DNA of 64,000 nt from Chryseobacterium aahli (lineage in GTDB: Bacteria; Bacteroidota; Bacteroidia; Flavobacteriales; Weeksellaceae). Shown here piece after piece: positions 17,281 through 26,238 of this stretch. The notes below the pieces were generated by a model. That model worked only from the letters and a program-made list of their open reading frames with translations, ran no database searches and was not told the origin of the DNA. The stretch covers positions 434,001-498,000 of the forward strand of contig NZ_JALDNB010000003.1 of the NCBI RefSeq assembly GCF_022699665.1. The letters are read 5' to 3'. How positions within the stretch are numbered: position 1 is the stretch's first letter; each line of letters begins with the position of its first letter. The translations under genes and the position numbers were made by a program.

Positions 17281-18258
17281 TTACTTTTCGTATTCAGTTT
17301 GTTTGCTCACCTCAAACTTTTTTGAGGCTTCTCCCTTTAGAAGTTTATAGGCTACCTGTCTTACTTTTTTGGTTTCTACATTGTTTTCAAAAACTGGAAA
17401 ACGTTGAACTAAATTACCTTCCATCAATGTAAATTTATCTTGCCCCTTATAACCAGTGTTAATTTTTTTGTTTTCTACAGTTGGTTGGAAATATACAGAG
17501 CTCATAGATTTTTTGTTGTTTACAGAATAAGCATATACATTTTCTTTATTACTGCTATCTTTGGTAAATACCACCAATTCTGGTGAACCATCAGCATCTA
17601 AATCATCTACTTCTGCATTTACAACTATTTGGGTGTTAATGTTTTGAGTTTCGCTAAACTCATTTGGAAGTCCGAAAGTAGAAATACTGAGTTGTGTTGC
17701 TCCATTTTTTTCGATAGACGAAACATTAAAGCCAACACCTTGTAAATTTAAAATTTTGCTGAACCTTGTTTTATCAATTTGAGTTTCGTCTAACGGCTCA
17801 TTGATTTTGGTATAAGTATCTGCAATACTCGCTCCGCCTGAGCAATAAAAATTGAGGATACCGCTATCTTCTTTTTTCTCGGTTTCGATGGTAATGCCAT
17901 TTTCGCTAAAACGAAATAGTACTTTCTTATCTTGAACAACCGATGTGTAGGTATTTTCATCAAATTTTTGGGCAATAACGTCGAAGGTGCAGGTAGGTTT
18001 CTTTTTGTCCGCTCGTGAACGAACTGCTATTTTTAATTGATTGTCGCTTTCTTTACTCACAATAACAGCAACCCAATCGTAGCCTTCCTTTCTTTGGTTG
18101 TAGGAGTTGTTCACATAATTTCCTTCAAAATTATCATTTTCAGCAACTTTTTGTTCTGTTTTATTTTCTTCTTTTTCTTGTTTTTTGGTTTCAGTATTAC
18201 AGCTGTAAACCAATAGGGTCATCGTTGTAACGAATAGTATCTTTTTAAGATTTGTCAT
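17281..18258 (-). CDS. Lipoprotein with a PliI-like C-terminal region
   Basis: A 325-residue protein with a lipobox (LLVYSCNTE, cysteine at residue 20) followed by a charged Glu/Lys linker. The C-terminal part (about 185-310) has LDADGSPELVVF and later GYKGQDKFTLMEGNLVQRFP, resembling PliI-type inhibitors of i-type lysozyme. The middle part has no family I recognise. It is probably an outer-membrane or periplasmic lipoprotein. The function is inferred only from this C-terminal motif. Confidence 0.6.
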   Translation of the reverse strand: MTNLKKILFVTTMTLLVYSCNTETKKQEKEENKTEQKVAENDNFEGNYVNNSYNQRKEGYDWVAVIVSKESDNQLKIAVRSRADKKKPTCTFDVIAQKFDENTYTSVVQDKKVLFRFSENGITIETEKKEDSGILNFYCSGGASIADTYTKINEPLDETQIDKTRFSKILNLQGVGFNVSSIEKNGATQLSISTFGLPNEFSETQNINTQIVVNAEVDDLDADGSPELVVFTKDSSNKENVYAYSVNNKKSMSSVYFQPTVENKKINTGYKGQDKFTLMEGNLVQRFPVFENNVETKKVRQVAYKLLKGEASKKFEVSKQTEYEK

Positions 18259-18310
18259 AATTTATTATACTTTGTTGTCTGCTGTAAAGGTACCATTAAA
18301 TAACGGGTCG

Positions 18311-18336
18311 GCTATTCCAAATACGATGTTAGCTGA
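18311..18336. repeat. Partial cassette-boundary element (GTTAGC end)
   Basis: GGCTATTCCAAATACGATG leads into GTTAGCTG, closely matching the end of the element at 30379-30403 (GCTATTCCCAAATC then ATTGTTAGCTG). It lies just downstream of the GNAT at 18365. On the other side, TTATACTTTGTTGTC and GGTACCATT also match the sequence next to the element at 24523. The central part found in full copies is missing, so this looks like an internally deleted copy. Confidence 0.5.
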
Positions 18337-18364
18337 CGTAATTTTTAAGATTTTTCCGATTTTT

Positions 18365-18898
18365 TCAGAGGGTTAATTCTAATATTTCTCCGGGTAAACC
18401 ATCGAAATCCTTGAATTCTTTCGATACAAATCCGTTGTTGATTAAGATTTTTCTTGAAGGTAAATTTTTCGGGTCGATTATAGCAAATAGTCTGTTTATT
18501 TCTTCTTGGCTTTTCGCTATTTCTATTAATTGTTTTCCTACTTTACTGGCAATTCCTTTTCCCCAAAATTTCGGTAATATCATATATCCAATTTCGGCTT
18601 CTTGGTTGTCTTTTGCCTTAATTTCAATTTTAGCTAAACCGATAAATTCTTTGGTAGCACTGTCAAGTATTTTGAAGTTTCCAAGGTTCTCACTGAGTTT
18701 GTTGTTTAGGATTTGTTTATCAAAGTCGGCTTTTGCTTCGTCTGTTTCAAGTGCTCTTTCTGTAATCATTTCCATTACTTTCTCATCGTTAACTAATTGA
18801 AAGTAATGCGTAAAGTCGTTTTCGGTAAATTTTTCAAGTTTGATATTGATTTCCACTTTTTTTGTCTTTGAATTTTGTTTAGATACGTTGTTTAACAT
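18365..18898 (-). CDS. GNAT acetyltransferase (RimJ/RimL type)
   Basis: A 177-residue GNAT protein of the RimJ/RimL-like class: FTHYFQLVNDEKVMEMITER near the start, the acetyl-CoA loop LPKFWGKGIASKVGKQLIEI at about 110-130, and the C-terminal NLPSRKILINNGFVSKEF. The substrate may be a protein N-terminus or a small amine. A hairpin plus CGGTTTGGCA lies at its start, the same sequence type seen before the GNAT at 19570. It is a single-gene unit. Confidence 0.85.
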   Translation of the reverse strand: MLNNVSKQNSKTKKVEINIKLEKFTENDFTHYFQLVNDEKVMEMITERALETDEAKADFDKQILNNKLSENLGNFKILDSATKEFIGLAKIEIKAKDNQEAEIGYMILPKFWGKGIASKVGKQLIEIAKSQEEINRLFAIIDPKNLPSRKILINNGFVSKEFKDFDGLPGEILELTL

Positions 18899-18937
18899 AT
18901 TGCCAAACCGATGTTTTCGGTTGTTTTTTTGTCGTCT

Positions 18938-19417
18938 TTATTTGGATTGGGACAAAGCAATTCTGTTTCCTTCTGTGTCTTCAAATTCTGCAACAAGACC
19001 AATTCCATTGTCTGTTTTTGGATATAGAATTTGTCCACCATTTGAGGTAGCTAATTTCAGTGTTTCATCAATATTTTCTGTCTTGAAATAAATCACAATT
19101 CCGTCTTTTGTTGGCTTATAGATTTCTCCTTTTGCTAATGCACCTGAAATCCCTGAATTTTCGTCAAAAAAAGGAAACAAAGCCATTTCATTGTTGTCAA
19201 TATTTTCTTTGTCGAAATCAAAGTGGAACACAGTCTGATAAAACTTAATTGCCCTGTCAATATCGCTAACTGGGATTTCAAAATATACAACAGGGTTTGA
19301 TTTTTTTGTCATATCAGTTTGTTTATTTGTTGTTTTTGGGTTTTCGCTACAAGAAGTCAGTAGATGAATTAAAACTCCAAAAATTATTGTTGTCAATATG
19401 TTTTTAGTTTTGTTCAT
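18938..19417 (-). CDS. VOC-family (glyoxalase-like) lipoprotein
   Basis: A 159-residue protein with a lipoprotein signal (LIHLLTSCSEN, cysteine at about residue 23) followed by a single VOC domain (about 42-157: VVYFEIPVSDIDRAIKFYQT, then GLVAEFEDTEGNRIALSQ). VOC proteins are usually cytoplasmic metal-dependent lyases, dioxygenases or drug-binding proteins; export and lipidation are unusual. Activity is unknown. Confidence 0.82.
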   Translation of the reverse strand: MNKTKNILTTIIFGVLIHLLTSCSENPKTTNKQTDMTKKSNPVVYFEIPVSDIDRAIKFYQTVFHFDFDKENIDNNEMALFPFFDENSGISGALAKGEIYKPTKDGIVIYFKTENIDETLKLATSNGGQILYPKTDNGIGLVAEFEDTEGNRIALSQSK

Positions 19418-19468
19418 TTTGTCTAACTATCAATTTATTGGTCGTTTTTAAAATCTTCGCTTGCTTTT

Positions 19469-19569
19469 TGTCATAGAATATGTTAGCGATTTGGGAATTA
19501 ATAGACTTTCTCAATGTCGATGTTTAAAGTTTCCCATTCTCTAATTGCTTATTATGTTTTGTTGTTGTT
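19469..19569. other. Cassette-boundary GTTAGC with a C-terminal coding fossil
   Basis: On the minus strand a frame reads AIREWETLNIDIEKVY and stops 10 nt before CGCTAAC (19480-19486). It begins without a start codon just after the GNAT at 19570, so it looks like the last codons of a deleted gene that kept its downstream boundary. The identity of the lost gene is unknown. Confidence 0.35.
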
Positions 19570-20043
19570 TTATTTCTTGTAAAACTTTACGTCAACAGGT
19601 ACTATTGGAAAATTTTTAGGCAAATCATTTTTGTTCAATTCAACAAATCCGTTCTTTTCATAAAATTTTTGTGCACCTATAAACTGCGCTGTTGTTCCTA
19701 AAAAAATCTCTTTTATTCCTTTTTCATTTGCCCAAAAAATTAGTGTTTCCAGCAATTTCTGACCTATTCCAAAATCTTTACCTCTGTAATTTTTCGCAAC
19801 AAACATTTTTCGTAAAGCACCTTGGTTGTTCCCAATGTCTAACAATGAAATTGTTCCAATCACACCATTTTCGTTTTTTGCAATCCAAAAATTTCCGTTG
19901 CCTATTTGATAATATGTTGGAATTTTTTGTAAGTCAGGTTGGTTTTCAACTGTCAAATCAACACCAAATTCTTGACGCTGAATATCAACAATGAGTTTTA
20001 CAACTTCATTTTTATATTTATCCGTGTATTGTTCAATTATCAT
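19570..20043 (-). CDS. GNAT acetyltransferase
   Basis: From the ATG at 20043 (MIIEQYTDKYKNEVVKLIVD) the protein is 157 residues; a longer open frame upstream runs through boundary sequence and is not credible. The GNAT signature KMFVAKNYRGKDFGIGQKLL covers the acetyl-CoA loop, with the typical C-terminal AQKFYEKNGFVEL. The substrate is unknown. Upstream, CCAAAACTCAACGGTTTGG forms a small hairpin resembling that before 18365-18898. Confidence 0.85.
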   Translation of the reverse strand: MIIEQYTDKYKNEVVKLIVDIQRQEFGVDLTVENQPDLQKIPTYYQIGNGNFWIAKNENGVIGTISLLDIGNNQGALRKMFVAKNYRGKDFGIGQKLLETLIFWANEKGIKEIFLGTTAQFIGAQKFYEKNGFVELNKNDLPKNFPIVPVDVKFYKK

Positions 20044-20200
20044 CTTATATTTATTTTGTCGTTGATTTGTGTCTCTTTTTTGCCAAACCGTTGAGTTTTG
20101 GTGTTGCAATTAGCTTGACTGCTAATAACGAAAGTAGTTAAGTTTTTTACCAAATAGTTTCAAATAAAAATGAATTTAGGTATAAACCATGGATAATCAT

Positions 20201-20533
20201 TTATTTTTTTATGTAAATAAATCCTTTTTTACCTGATTGAAATTCGACCTCAATTCTTTTGTAATCATCCACTTCATATTTATCAGCGTTTAGTATTTCA
20301 GTTTCTGATATTTTGAAAAGCATACCTTCAACTTTATCATTTAAGTTTCCTGTAGGTTCAATTATTGGATGAAATTGTTGTCCGCTTTTTCGTAAAACTT
20401 CGGGGTCTGTAATTTCAACCATTTTTAAAATATACCCTAATAAAGTATCTTTTTCTCCATTGAGCAGTCTACCAAAAGTTTCCATTTGCACTTGCTCTTT
20501 CTGTAAGGTTCCGTAAGAAAATAAATTTTGCAT
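20201..20533 (-). CDS. AIG2-like gamma-glutamylcyclotransferase-family protein
   Basis: A 110-residue protein opening MQNLFSYGTLQKEQVQMETF: the YGTL motif and the following QxxxxG pattern define the GGCT/AIG2-like fold. LKMVEITDPEVLRKSG, LNDKVEGMLFKISETE and DADKYEV-type blocks follow the usual order, including a conserved acidic residue in the VEGMLF region. Members are gamma-glutamyl cyclotransferases or gamma-glutamylamine cyclotransferases. It stands alone between non-coding spacers. Confidence 0.8.
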   Translation of the reverse strand: MQNLFSYGTLQKEQVQMETFGRLLNGEKDTLLGYILKMVEITDPEVLRKSGQQFHPIIEPTGNLNDKVEGMLFKISETEILNADKYEVDDYKRIEVEFQSGKKGFIYIKK

Positions 20534-20868
20534 TTTTAAATTAGTTTTATCAAGTATAGGCTTGTTATATAATTCATAATTTTTAAAGTCTGGCTCTTAT
20601 TTTATTAGAATATTTTTTTATAAGCTTCCGGCGCAAAATTATAGATATTTAGTAATGAATACAAGCTCAAATATTATAGCTTATACTTAGTTTAGGAACC
20701 TATGTAAAGTCTAGTATTAGCGTTTCGGGCTTTTTGTCCAACGTTAATATTTTGTCTATTTATCTGCGCGTTTGTAATGAAGTTGGGTTAGTCCTTTTTC
20801 AAAGGATTTTACCGAAACAAGTTCTAATTTTTGTTCAGGTCTGCCGTCTTATCTATGTTTCGTAGATT
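20534..20868. other. 335-nt gap with a degenerate cassette-boundary element
   Basis: ATTAGCGTTTCGGGCTT at 20716-20732 matches the conserved left end (GTTTCnGGGCTT) of the elements at 24523, 30279 and 30986. The other end, near 20820-20850 (GTTCAGGTCTGCCGTC), is only loosely similar to the CGTCTGA side. The remainder is AT-rich with nothing recognisable. It follows the EamA gene at its 3' side, as expected for this family of elements. Confidence 0.4.
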
Positions 20869-21759
20869 TTATTTGGCGAATTTTTTTGTACCAGCTACAC
20901 ATAGGATTACACCTACAGTAACCGCAAACATACCAAGGCTTACCTTCTCGTGAAGTAAGTAGCTCGCTAATGTCAATCCAAAAAACGGTTGTAACAACTG
21001 TAATTGCCCTACAGTTGCAGTGCCGCCCTGCGCCAAACCTTTATACCAGAAAACGAAACCAATAAACATACTAAACAGAGATACATAAGCTAAGCTAATC
21101 CAAGCTCCTGTACTAATGCTTGCAAACGATGCAGGCATATAGATAAATGTAAGTGGTAGCATTATTGGCAATGAAAGCACCAAAGCCCAAGAAATAACCT
21201 GCCAACCGCCCAATGTTTTTGTCAGTTTAGCTCCCTCTGCATAGCCCAATCCGCAGAGAATGATGGCACCAAGCATTAGAACATCGCCAACAAGCGAAGC
21301 CGTAAGACCTTGTGCTACTGCATAACCTACAACAAAAAGACTACCTATAATAGAAAAAAACCAAAACACAGGTCGTGGATGCTCACCTCCACGAATGATA
21401 CCAAACACTGCCGTTGCGATAGGTAATATTCCTACATAAACAATAGAATGAGCCGAAGAAATGTGTTTTAAGGCTAAGGCACTCAACAAAGGAAAACCAA
21501 CTACTACACCGAGAGCCACAATAGCCAACGGAAAAATTTGTTTTCGCTTGGGAAGCTTTTCCTTAAAGACCAATAAAGCGATAAGGGCAAGTATTCCTGC
21601 AATGGAAGCTCTGGCAACCGTGAGGAATACAGGATTAAACTCTAAAACCGCTATTCTCGTAGCCGGCAAAGAACCGCTAAACAACAACACTCCGATAAAG
21701 CCATTCAACCAGCCTTGTGTTGTGTTTTCTTTTACTTTACTCAAATTCAATTCTGACAT
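20869..21759 (-). CDS. EamA/DMT-family transporter
   Basis: A 296-residue membrane protein with ten predicted hydrophobic segments made of two EamA repeats (PATRIAVLEFNPVFLTVARA near residue 30 and a second repeat after about 160 ending in QLLQPFFGLTLASYLLHEKV). DMT transporters export metabolites or drugs. It is divergent from a MocR-type regulator at 21852, the classical arrangement in which the regulator controls the transporter. The minus-strand start lies 92 nt from the regulator start. Confidence 0.87.
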   Translation of the reverse strand: MSELNLSKVKENTTQGWLNGFIGVLLFSGSLPATRIAVLEFNPVFLTVARASIAGILALIALLVFKEKLPKRKQIFPLAIVALGVVVGFPLLSALALKHISSAHSIVYVGILPIATAVFGIIRGGEHPRPVFWFFSIIGSLFVVGYAVAQGLTASLVGDVLMLGAIILCGLGYAEGAKLTKTLGGWQVISWALVLSLPIMLPLTFIYMPASFASISTGAWISLAYVSLFSMFIGFVFWYKGLAQGGTATVGQLQLLQPFFGLTLASYLLHEKVSLGMFAVTVGVILCVAGTKKFAK

Positions 21760-21839
21760 TGCATTGTATTTTGATGTAAAATTCGGTAATTGATATAAAT
21801 AAGCACAGCCACAATTTTGTGTATTTTAACGGACACAGT

Positions 21840-21847
21840 TATATTTG
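21840..21847 (+). promoter_or_regulatory. Bacteroidota -7 box (TATATTTG) of the MocR gene
   Basis: TATATTTG fits TAnnTTTG exactly and ends 4 nt before the ATG at 21852. Transcription would therefore start at or just inside the start codon, implying a leaderless or nearly leaderless mRNA, unless a downstream start is used. Confidence 0.6.
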
Positions 21848-21851
21848 TATA

Positions 21852-23267
21852 ATGAAAAAAGATTTTTTATATAATGAGATAGCAAACAATATTGCAAACA
21901 AAATAAAAAACGGAATTTTGAAAACAGGAGAACGTTTGCCCTCTGTAAGAATTTTGAGCAAAGAGCACCGAATAAGCGTAAATACTGCAAAAAGGGTGTT
22001 TCTTGAATTAGAAGCTCAATCACTTATACAGTCCAAACCTCAATCGGGTTATTTTGTAAGCCGATTAGAACATTTGAAACTTCCGCTACCCGAAACAAGC
22101 CAACCCTTACCAGTTGCTAAAAACGTAGAACCAAATGAAATAATAAGTAGTGTTTATTCCACTATGGGTCGTAAAGATTTAATGCCTTTTTCCATTGGTG
22201 TTCCCTCTGGTAGTCTTTTGCCATTAGCAAAGCTGAAAAAAGAAATTGTGCTTGCTACAAGAGAACTGAAAGATGGCGGAACAGCATACGAACCTTTACA
22301 AGGTAATATTAAGCTACGAAGAATGGTAGCCGCTCGTTCACTTGCTTGGAACGGCAACCTCAAAGAAACTGACTTGATAACTACGAATGGCTGTATGAAT
22401 GCTTTGGCTTTATGCCTTATGGCATTAACCAAACAAGGCGACACTATTGCATTGGAAAGTCCTTGTTATCCAGGTATTCTGCAACTTGCAGTTAGTTTAG
22501 GATTGAAAGTTTTGGAAGTCGCTACACATCCGGTGAGCGGAATAGATATTGAAGCGCTGAAAAAATTATTACCTAAAATCAATGTTTGCCTTTTAGTACC
22601 CAATTTTAATACGCCTTTGGGATATTGTATGCCTGATGAAAGCAAAAAAGAAATAGTAACTCTTTTGTCAAAGTACAATATTCCATTGATTGAAGATGAT
22701 ACTTACGGCGATATTCATTTTGGTACTGAACGGCCTAAATGCTGTAAGTCATTTGATACAGATGGTAATGTTTTATGGTGTGGGTCTGTGTCCAAAACTC
22801 TTTCGCCCGGCTATCGTGTAGGTTGGGTTGCTCCAGGTAAATTTAAAGAGCAAATTTTAAAATTGAAACTTGTGCACTCTTTGTCTGCAACATCTGTAGT
22901 TCACGAAGCTGTTGGAAATTTCCTGCTGACAGGAAAATATGAAAACCATCTTCGTCATTTTCGTAAAACATTACAGGAAAATTATGACCGCTATGCACTT
23001 GTTATAGCCGAACATTTCCCTAACGGTACCAAAATAAGCCGACCGCAGGGCGGGCTTGCTTTATGGGTAGAATTCCCTAAAGAAATTGATACCACCGAAC
23101 TGTATGATTTGGCTATCAAACAAAAAATCAGCATCGCTCCTGGCAGAATGTTTACATTGCAAAATCAATTTCAAAACTGTATACGTCTTTGTATTGGCTT
23201 GCCCTGGACGGATGAATTAAAATTTAAGCTAAAACAATTGGGAAGGCTTGCGAAAAGTTTGCAATAA
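21852..23267 (+). CDS. MocR-type GntR/aminotransferase regulator
   Basis: From the ATG at 21852 the protein is 471 residues: an N-terminal GntR winged helix (about 1-75, GERLPSVRILSKEHRISVNT) and a fold-type-I PLP aminotransferase-like domain (about 110-470). The PLP lysine is in WCGSVSKTLSPGYRVGW and the aspartate in PLIEDDTYGDIHF. MocR proteins bind PLP or an aldimine and regulate adjacent genes. A start 33 nt upstream would overlap the -7 box. The divergent EamA transporter is the likely target. Confidence 0.88.
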   Translation: MKKDFLYNEIANNIANKIKNGILKTGERLPSVRILSKEHRISVNTAKRVFLELEAQSLIQSKPQSGYFVSRLEHLKLPLPETSQPLPVAKNVEPNEIISSVYSTMGRKDLMPFSIGVPSGSLLPLAKLKKEIVLATRELKDGGTAYEPLQGNIKLRRMVAARSLAWNGNLKETDLITTNGCMNALALCLMALTKQGDTIALESPCYPGILQLAVSLGLKVLEVATHPVSGIDIEALKKLLPKINVCLLVPNFNTPLGYCMPDESKKEIVTLLSKYNIPLIEDDTYGDIHFGTERPKCCKSFDTDGNVLWCGSVSKTLSPGYRVGWVAPGKFKEQILKLKLVHSLSATSVVHEAVGNFLLTGKYENHLRHFRKTLQENYDRYALVIAEHFPNGTKISRPQGGLALWVEFPKEIDTTELYDLAIKQKISIAPGRMFTLQNQFQNCIRLCIGLPWTDELKFKLKQLGRLAKSLQ

Positions 23268-23359
23268 GTTTTGCATTTTTATTTTGCAACTATTCTCAAT
23301 AATCTTCGCCCATCTTCTTCAAATGCACATTGCCCAATCTGATTTTGGAAGGGATGTTA

Positions 23360-23815
23360 TCATTGTTTTTTATATTCCATATTGTACATATCAAATCCTT
23401 CTGCCCAATAGTCCTTTTTAATTTCAAATAACTCAAAACCTTGTTTCTCATAGAATTTGTATGCGACTTGTGAAGTCCTTACAGTAATTTTCTGTATTCC
23501 TTCAATAGAATTTAGTTTATCTATACGGTGCTTCAACAATTTTGTACCCAAAGATTTTCCTTGGTAATCAGGATGAAGGATGTCCCAACTAATTTTTCCT
23601 GTCGTGTTGTTGTCGGCGAAATTAATTCCACCACAGCCAACAATTTTTTGGTCATATAGTAAAACATAATAAAGTTCTCTTTCTGTTTCCAGATAATTTT
23701 TCAAGTCTTCTTCTTCGTCAACTGCGAAATATTCAGGTGTATTTAACCTTAATAAGTTAATGATTTCATTTTTGTCCTTCGTTTCGTATTCTCTTATCGT
23801 AATTATATCTTTCAT
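23360..23815 (-). CDS. GNAT acetyltransferase
   Basis: A 151-residue GNAT protein: ILHPDYQGKSLGTKLLKHRI is the acetyl-CoA loop (about 83-102) and RTSQVAYKFYEKQGFELFEI the C-terminal motif. Its start overlaps the stop of the GNAT at 23812 by 4 nt, so the two are translationally coupled and may work as a pair. Substrates are unknown. Downstream, about 90 nt separate it from the convergent MocR gene. Confidence 0.85.
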   Translation of the reverse strand: MKDIITIREYETKDKNEIINLLRLNTPEYFAVDEEEDLKNYLETERELYYVLLYDQKIVGCGGINFADNNTTGKISWDILHPDYQGKSLGTKLLKHRIDKLNSIEGIQKITVRTSQVAYKFYEKQGFELFEIKKDYWAEGFDMYNMEYKKQ

Positions 23816-24288
23816 TTTAATTGTTTTGTAAGCATTAGCATATGTTTTGCCTGAATACCATTTTCATAAATAGGTTCAGGATAATTGTCTGTAAAAAAAT
23901 CTTTTCTTATTTCGGATATTTCAAACCCAAGTTTCTGATACAAATAAAGTTGTCCAACACTTGAATTTGCAGTCCCGATACAAATCCTCCTTTGTCCGTT
24001 AAATAATGCAACTTTAATAACATTATTTATCAAATAACTGCCGATTCCCTTTCTCTGAAATTTTGATTTTACAGCAATATTTTTTATTTCAACTGTACTA
24101 CTTGTCAAAGGGAACAATACTAAAATACCAATCGTTTCGTCATTTTGTTTTGCAACAAATACCTCTGACCGTTTTAGATATTTATCAATCAATTTTTTTG
24201 AAGGGTCTGCAAGTAACAAAAGTTCATAAGGTATTTCGTCGTCCTTGTCAAGTTTGTCAAATATTATATTTTGGTTTTTAACTCTCAT
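23812..24288 (-). CDS. GNAT acetyltransferase, first gene of a coupled pair
   Basis: A 158-residue GNAT protein with KNIAVKSKFQRKGIGSYLIN as the acetyl-CoA loop and GQLYLYQKLGFEISEIRKDF near the end. It overlaps the downstream GNAT by 4 nt. Immediately upstream is a GTTAGC boundary (minus strand, 24329-24324) preceded by the R1 repeat. Two coupled GNATs in one unit make this a two-gene cassette-like block. Confidence 0.85.
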   Translation of the reverse strand: MRVKNQNIIFDKLDKDDEIPYELLLLADPSKKLIDKYLKRSEVFVAKQNDETIGILVLFPLTSSTVEIKNIAVKSKFQRKGIGSYLINNVIKVALFNGQRRICIGTANSSVGQLYLYQKLGFEISEIRKDFFTDNYPEPIYENGIQAKHMLMLTKQLK

Positions 24289-24650
24289 TTTTTCTTTGTA
24301 TTCGTGTCATCCATTGTCCGACCGCTAACACACAAATGTCCGAAAGTTAATCAAAACACACAATATTCATCAATGACTTATGGCTTTTTTATATTTGTAG
24401 GTATTCAAAATACGAAGCACAAATTTAATAGCCATTTTTGCTTCGTCTGTTGAACAAATACAGCAATTTTTACTTGTGTCTTAATTCATTATACTTTGTT
24501 GTCAAGGTACCATTTATTAATACAGTTTCCGGGCTTTGCGATGGTGGAAATCGAATTACAAATCTTCAGTTTTTGTGCAAAAGTTCAATCGGAGAACTAC
24601 CTGTTGAACTTTGCAGTTCCACTATTGCAAAAGCCTAAAGTTTTTTGGCG
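24289..24650. other. 362-nt gap: R1 repeat plus a full boundary element
   Basis: This gap is entirely filled by two elements described separately: R1A (24324-24503) and the imperfect-palindrome element S3 (24523-24653), joined by GGTACCATT. Open frames in it are chance and do not resemble proteins. Confidence 0.6.
24324..24503. repeat. R1 repeat, copy A (with an internal plus-strand -7 box)
   Basis: This ~180-nt block starts GCTAACACACAAATGTCCG and ends TTCATTATACTTTGTTGTC. Copy B (31569-31754) matches it along its length at very roughly 70 percent by eye. It contains TATATTTG (24390-24397), a good -7 box reading to the right, followed by an inverted pair (ATACGAAGCA and TGCTTCGT). It could be a gene-less cassette or encode a small RNA. 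Confidence 0.5.
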
Positions 24651-24653
24651 TTA
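24523..24653. repeat. Cassette-boundary element S3 (imperfect palindrome)
   Basis: The left end GTTTCCGGGCTT (24525) matches S1, S2 and S4. Inner arms GGCTTTGCGATGGTGGAA (24532-24549) and the reverse complement of 24617-24635 (GGCTTTTGCAATAGTGGAA) differ by two transitions and one insertion; about 67 nt separate them. The right end GGCGTTA overlaps the stop codon of the serine hydrolase at 24651. The layout resembles a long attC site. Confidence 0.6.
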
Positions 24654-26135
24654 TTTTTTATCGTCTAAATACTTGCGGGCATTTGTGTTGTCTGGATTTA
24701 GTTCCAAAGATTTTCTATAATTAATAACTGCTTCTTTTCGGTTTCCTAAAGTTTCTAGGGTTTCACCATAGCTATCATATACATTCCAACTTTTAGGGAA
24801 TAAAAGTGTATTTAACTTAAAAATCTGCAATGCTTCATTTTTTTTATCTTGTTCCAATAGTTGATACCCCCAAGTGTTCACTTCTTCTTCCGTTAAGGTA
24901 TAATTTTGATTTGTTTGTCTTAACTTTTGATAATTATTATAAGGGTTTTGATAGTTGTTTTTTATAAGGTTTTGACGTAATAATTTTAAATTTTTGCTGA
25001 GGCCAAAGCCATTTTTTATTTTCATATCAGGGAAATAATATCCTGCAATTTCATCTACGAACCATTCTGGATTTGAACCTTGAAGATTCGTTAATACCAC
25101 AATAGATAAATTATCTTTTGGGTATACAAATAAAGTAGAACGCATTCCGCCGACTGGTGCTACAGCACGGTGTTCGTCTCTTTCTACAGTTGGCCATCCT
25201 AAAGCATAACCATTTGTCAATTTATTGAACCCACCAATTTCACCGTTGTTTAATTTTGTTGTAGTAAACATTTGACTGATGCTTTCTTTGTTTTTTAATA
25301 GTTCCCCATTTTGTAAAGCAATAAGCCATTTACTTAAATCTTCGGAAGTAGAAATAATTCCAGTTGCAGTTCTAAAAAACAAAGGGAATGAAATATACGA
25401 ATTGTATAATTTTCCGTCATTAATCCATTTACCGCCATCATTAAAAATCGTTGAATATGAATTTGAATTATTGGGAATAATATCATCAGAATCTCCAAAT
25501 CGGGTAGAAGTCATTTGACAAGGTTTGAATTGATTTTCTTCTATGAATTGTGTGAAATGTTGACCACTTAGTGAATTAATAATTCTTCCTAAAATATAAT
25601 AACCAGTTTGATTGTAACTAAATTTTTCACCAGGTTTAAATTCCATTGGCAATTTCTTAACCATTTCCCAATTTTTACTTTCCATGCCATCTCCCAAGGG
25701 TTGTTCCTTTCCATCTATATTGTTTGGAAGTCCAGAAACATTGCTTAATAATTGTTTGATTGTAATTGATTTCCAATTTTCCGGAATATCAGAAAGATAA
25801 GAAGAAATGGGATTATTAATATTTAGTTTTCCCTGCTCTTGCAATTGCATAATAGCAACTCCTACAAAAGCCTTCGTCATAGAATTAATAGAAAAAGTTG
25901 TTTTTGAATTTGTTGGTACTTGATGCTCAATATTTGCGAAACCGTAATTACTCAACTTATCTAATTTTCCATTTTTGATTATAGCCAATTGAAGTCCCGG
26001 TATTTTGAGTTGGGTCATCTTCTCTTTGATAAAAGTATCAATGCTATCAGCAGTATTTTGCGCCATTAGTTGTTGTGAAAATAATGCTATGATAAGTAGC
26101 AAGATTGAGTTAACAGTTTTGAATGTTTCTTTCAT
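24651..26135 (-). CDS. Periplasmic serine hydrolase with C-terminal TPRs
   Basis: A 494-residue protein: signal peptide (about 1-25, IIALFSQQLMAQ), a beta-lactamase-related domain with SMTK (about residue 87) and FSYNQTGYYILG at the YxN position, where Asn is replaced (YNQ), and GGMRSTLFVYPKDNLS towards the end of the domain. Two TPR-like repeats follow (about 425-490, GYQLLEQDKKNEALQIF and ETLGNRKEAVINYRKSLELN). Family members are esterases or peptidases. Its stop codon overlaps element S3. Confidence 0.85.
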   Translation of the reverse strand: MKETFKTVNSILLLIIALFSQQLMAQNTADSIDTFIKEKMTQLKIPGLQLAIIKNGKLDKLSNYGFANIEHQVPTNSKTTFSINSMTKAFVGVAIMQLQEQGKLNINNPISSYLSDIPENWKSITIKQLLSNVSGLPNNIDGKEQPLGDGMESKNWEMVKKLPMEFKPGEKFSYNQTGYYILGRIINSLSGQHFTQFIEENQFKPCQMTSTRFGDSDDIIPNNSNSYSTIFNDGGKWINDGKLYNSYISFPLFFRTATGIISTSEDLSKWLIALQNGELLKNKESISQMFTTTKLNNGEIGGFNKLTNGYALGWPTVERDEHRAVAPVGGMRSTLFVYPKDNLSIVVLTNLQGSNPEWFVDEIAGYYFPDMKIKNGFGLSKNLKLLRQNLIKNNYQNPYNNYQKLRQTNQNYTLTEEEVNTWGYQLLEQDKKNEALQIFKLNTLLFPKSWNVYDSYGETLETLGNRKEAVINYRKSLELNPDNTNARKYLDDKK

Positions 26136-26204
26136 CTTATTTATTGATTTGTAAGTATAACAACTATGAACTTTATTATGTTACATAGTCGTGTGAAAGT
26201 ACAT

Positions 26205-26238
26205 CTAACACACAAATATCTGAAGGTTTTTCAAAACA
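26205..26238. repeat. R1 repeat, partial copy C
   Basis: CTAACACACAAATATCTGAA followed by GGTTTTTCAAAACA matches the GCTAACAC end of R1 copies A and B. It lies between the AlkD-like stop and the serine hydrolase start, at the same place relative to the next gene as in the other copies. Confidence 0.5.

Noticed and set aside
23268..23359. Protein-like fragment (NIPSKIRLGNVHLKKMGEDY) on the minus strand in the MocR-GNAT gap
   Set aside because: It has no start codon and I cannot assign it to a family; the similarity to a protein tail may be chance.
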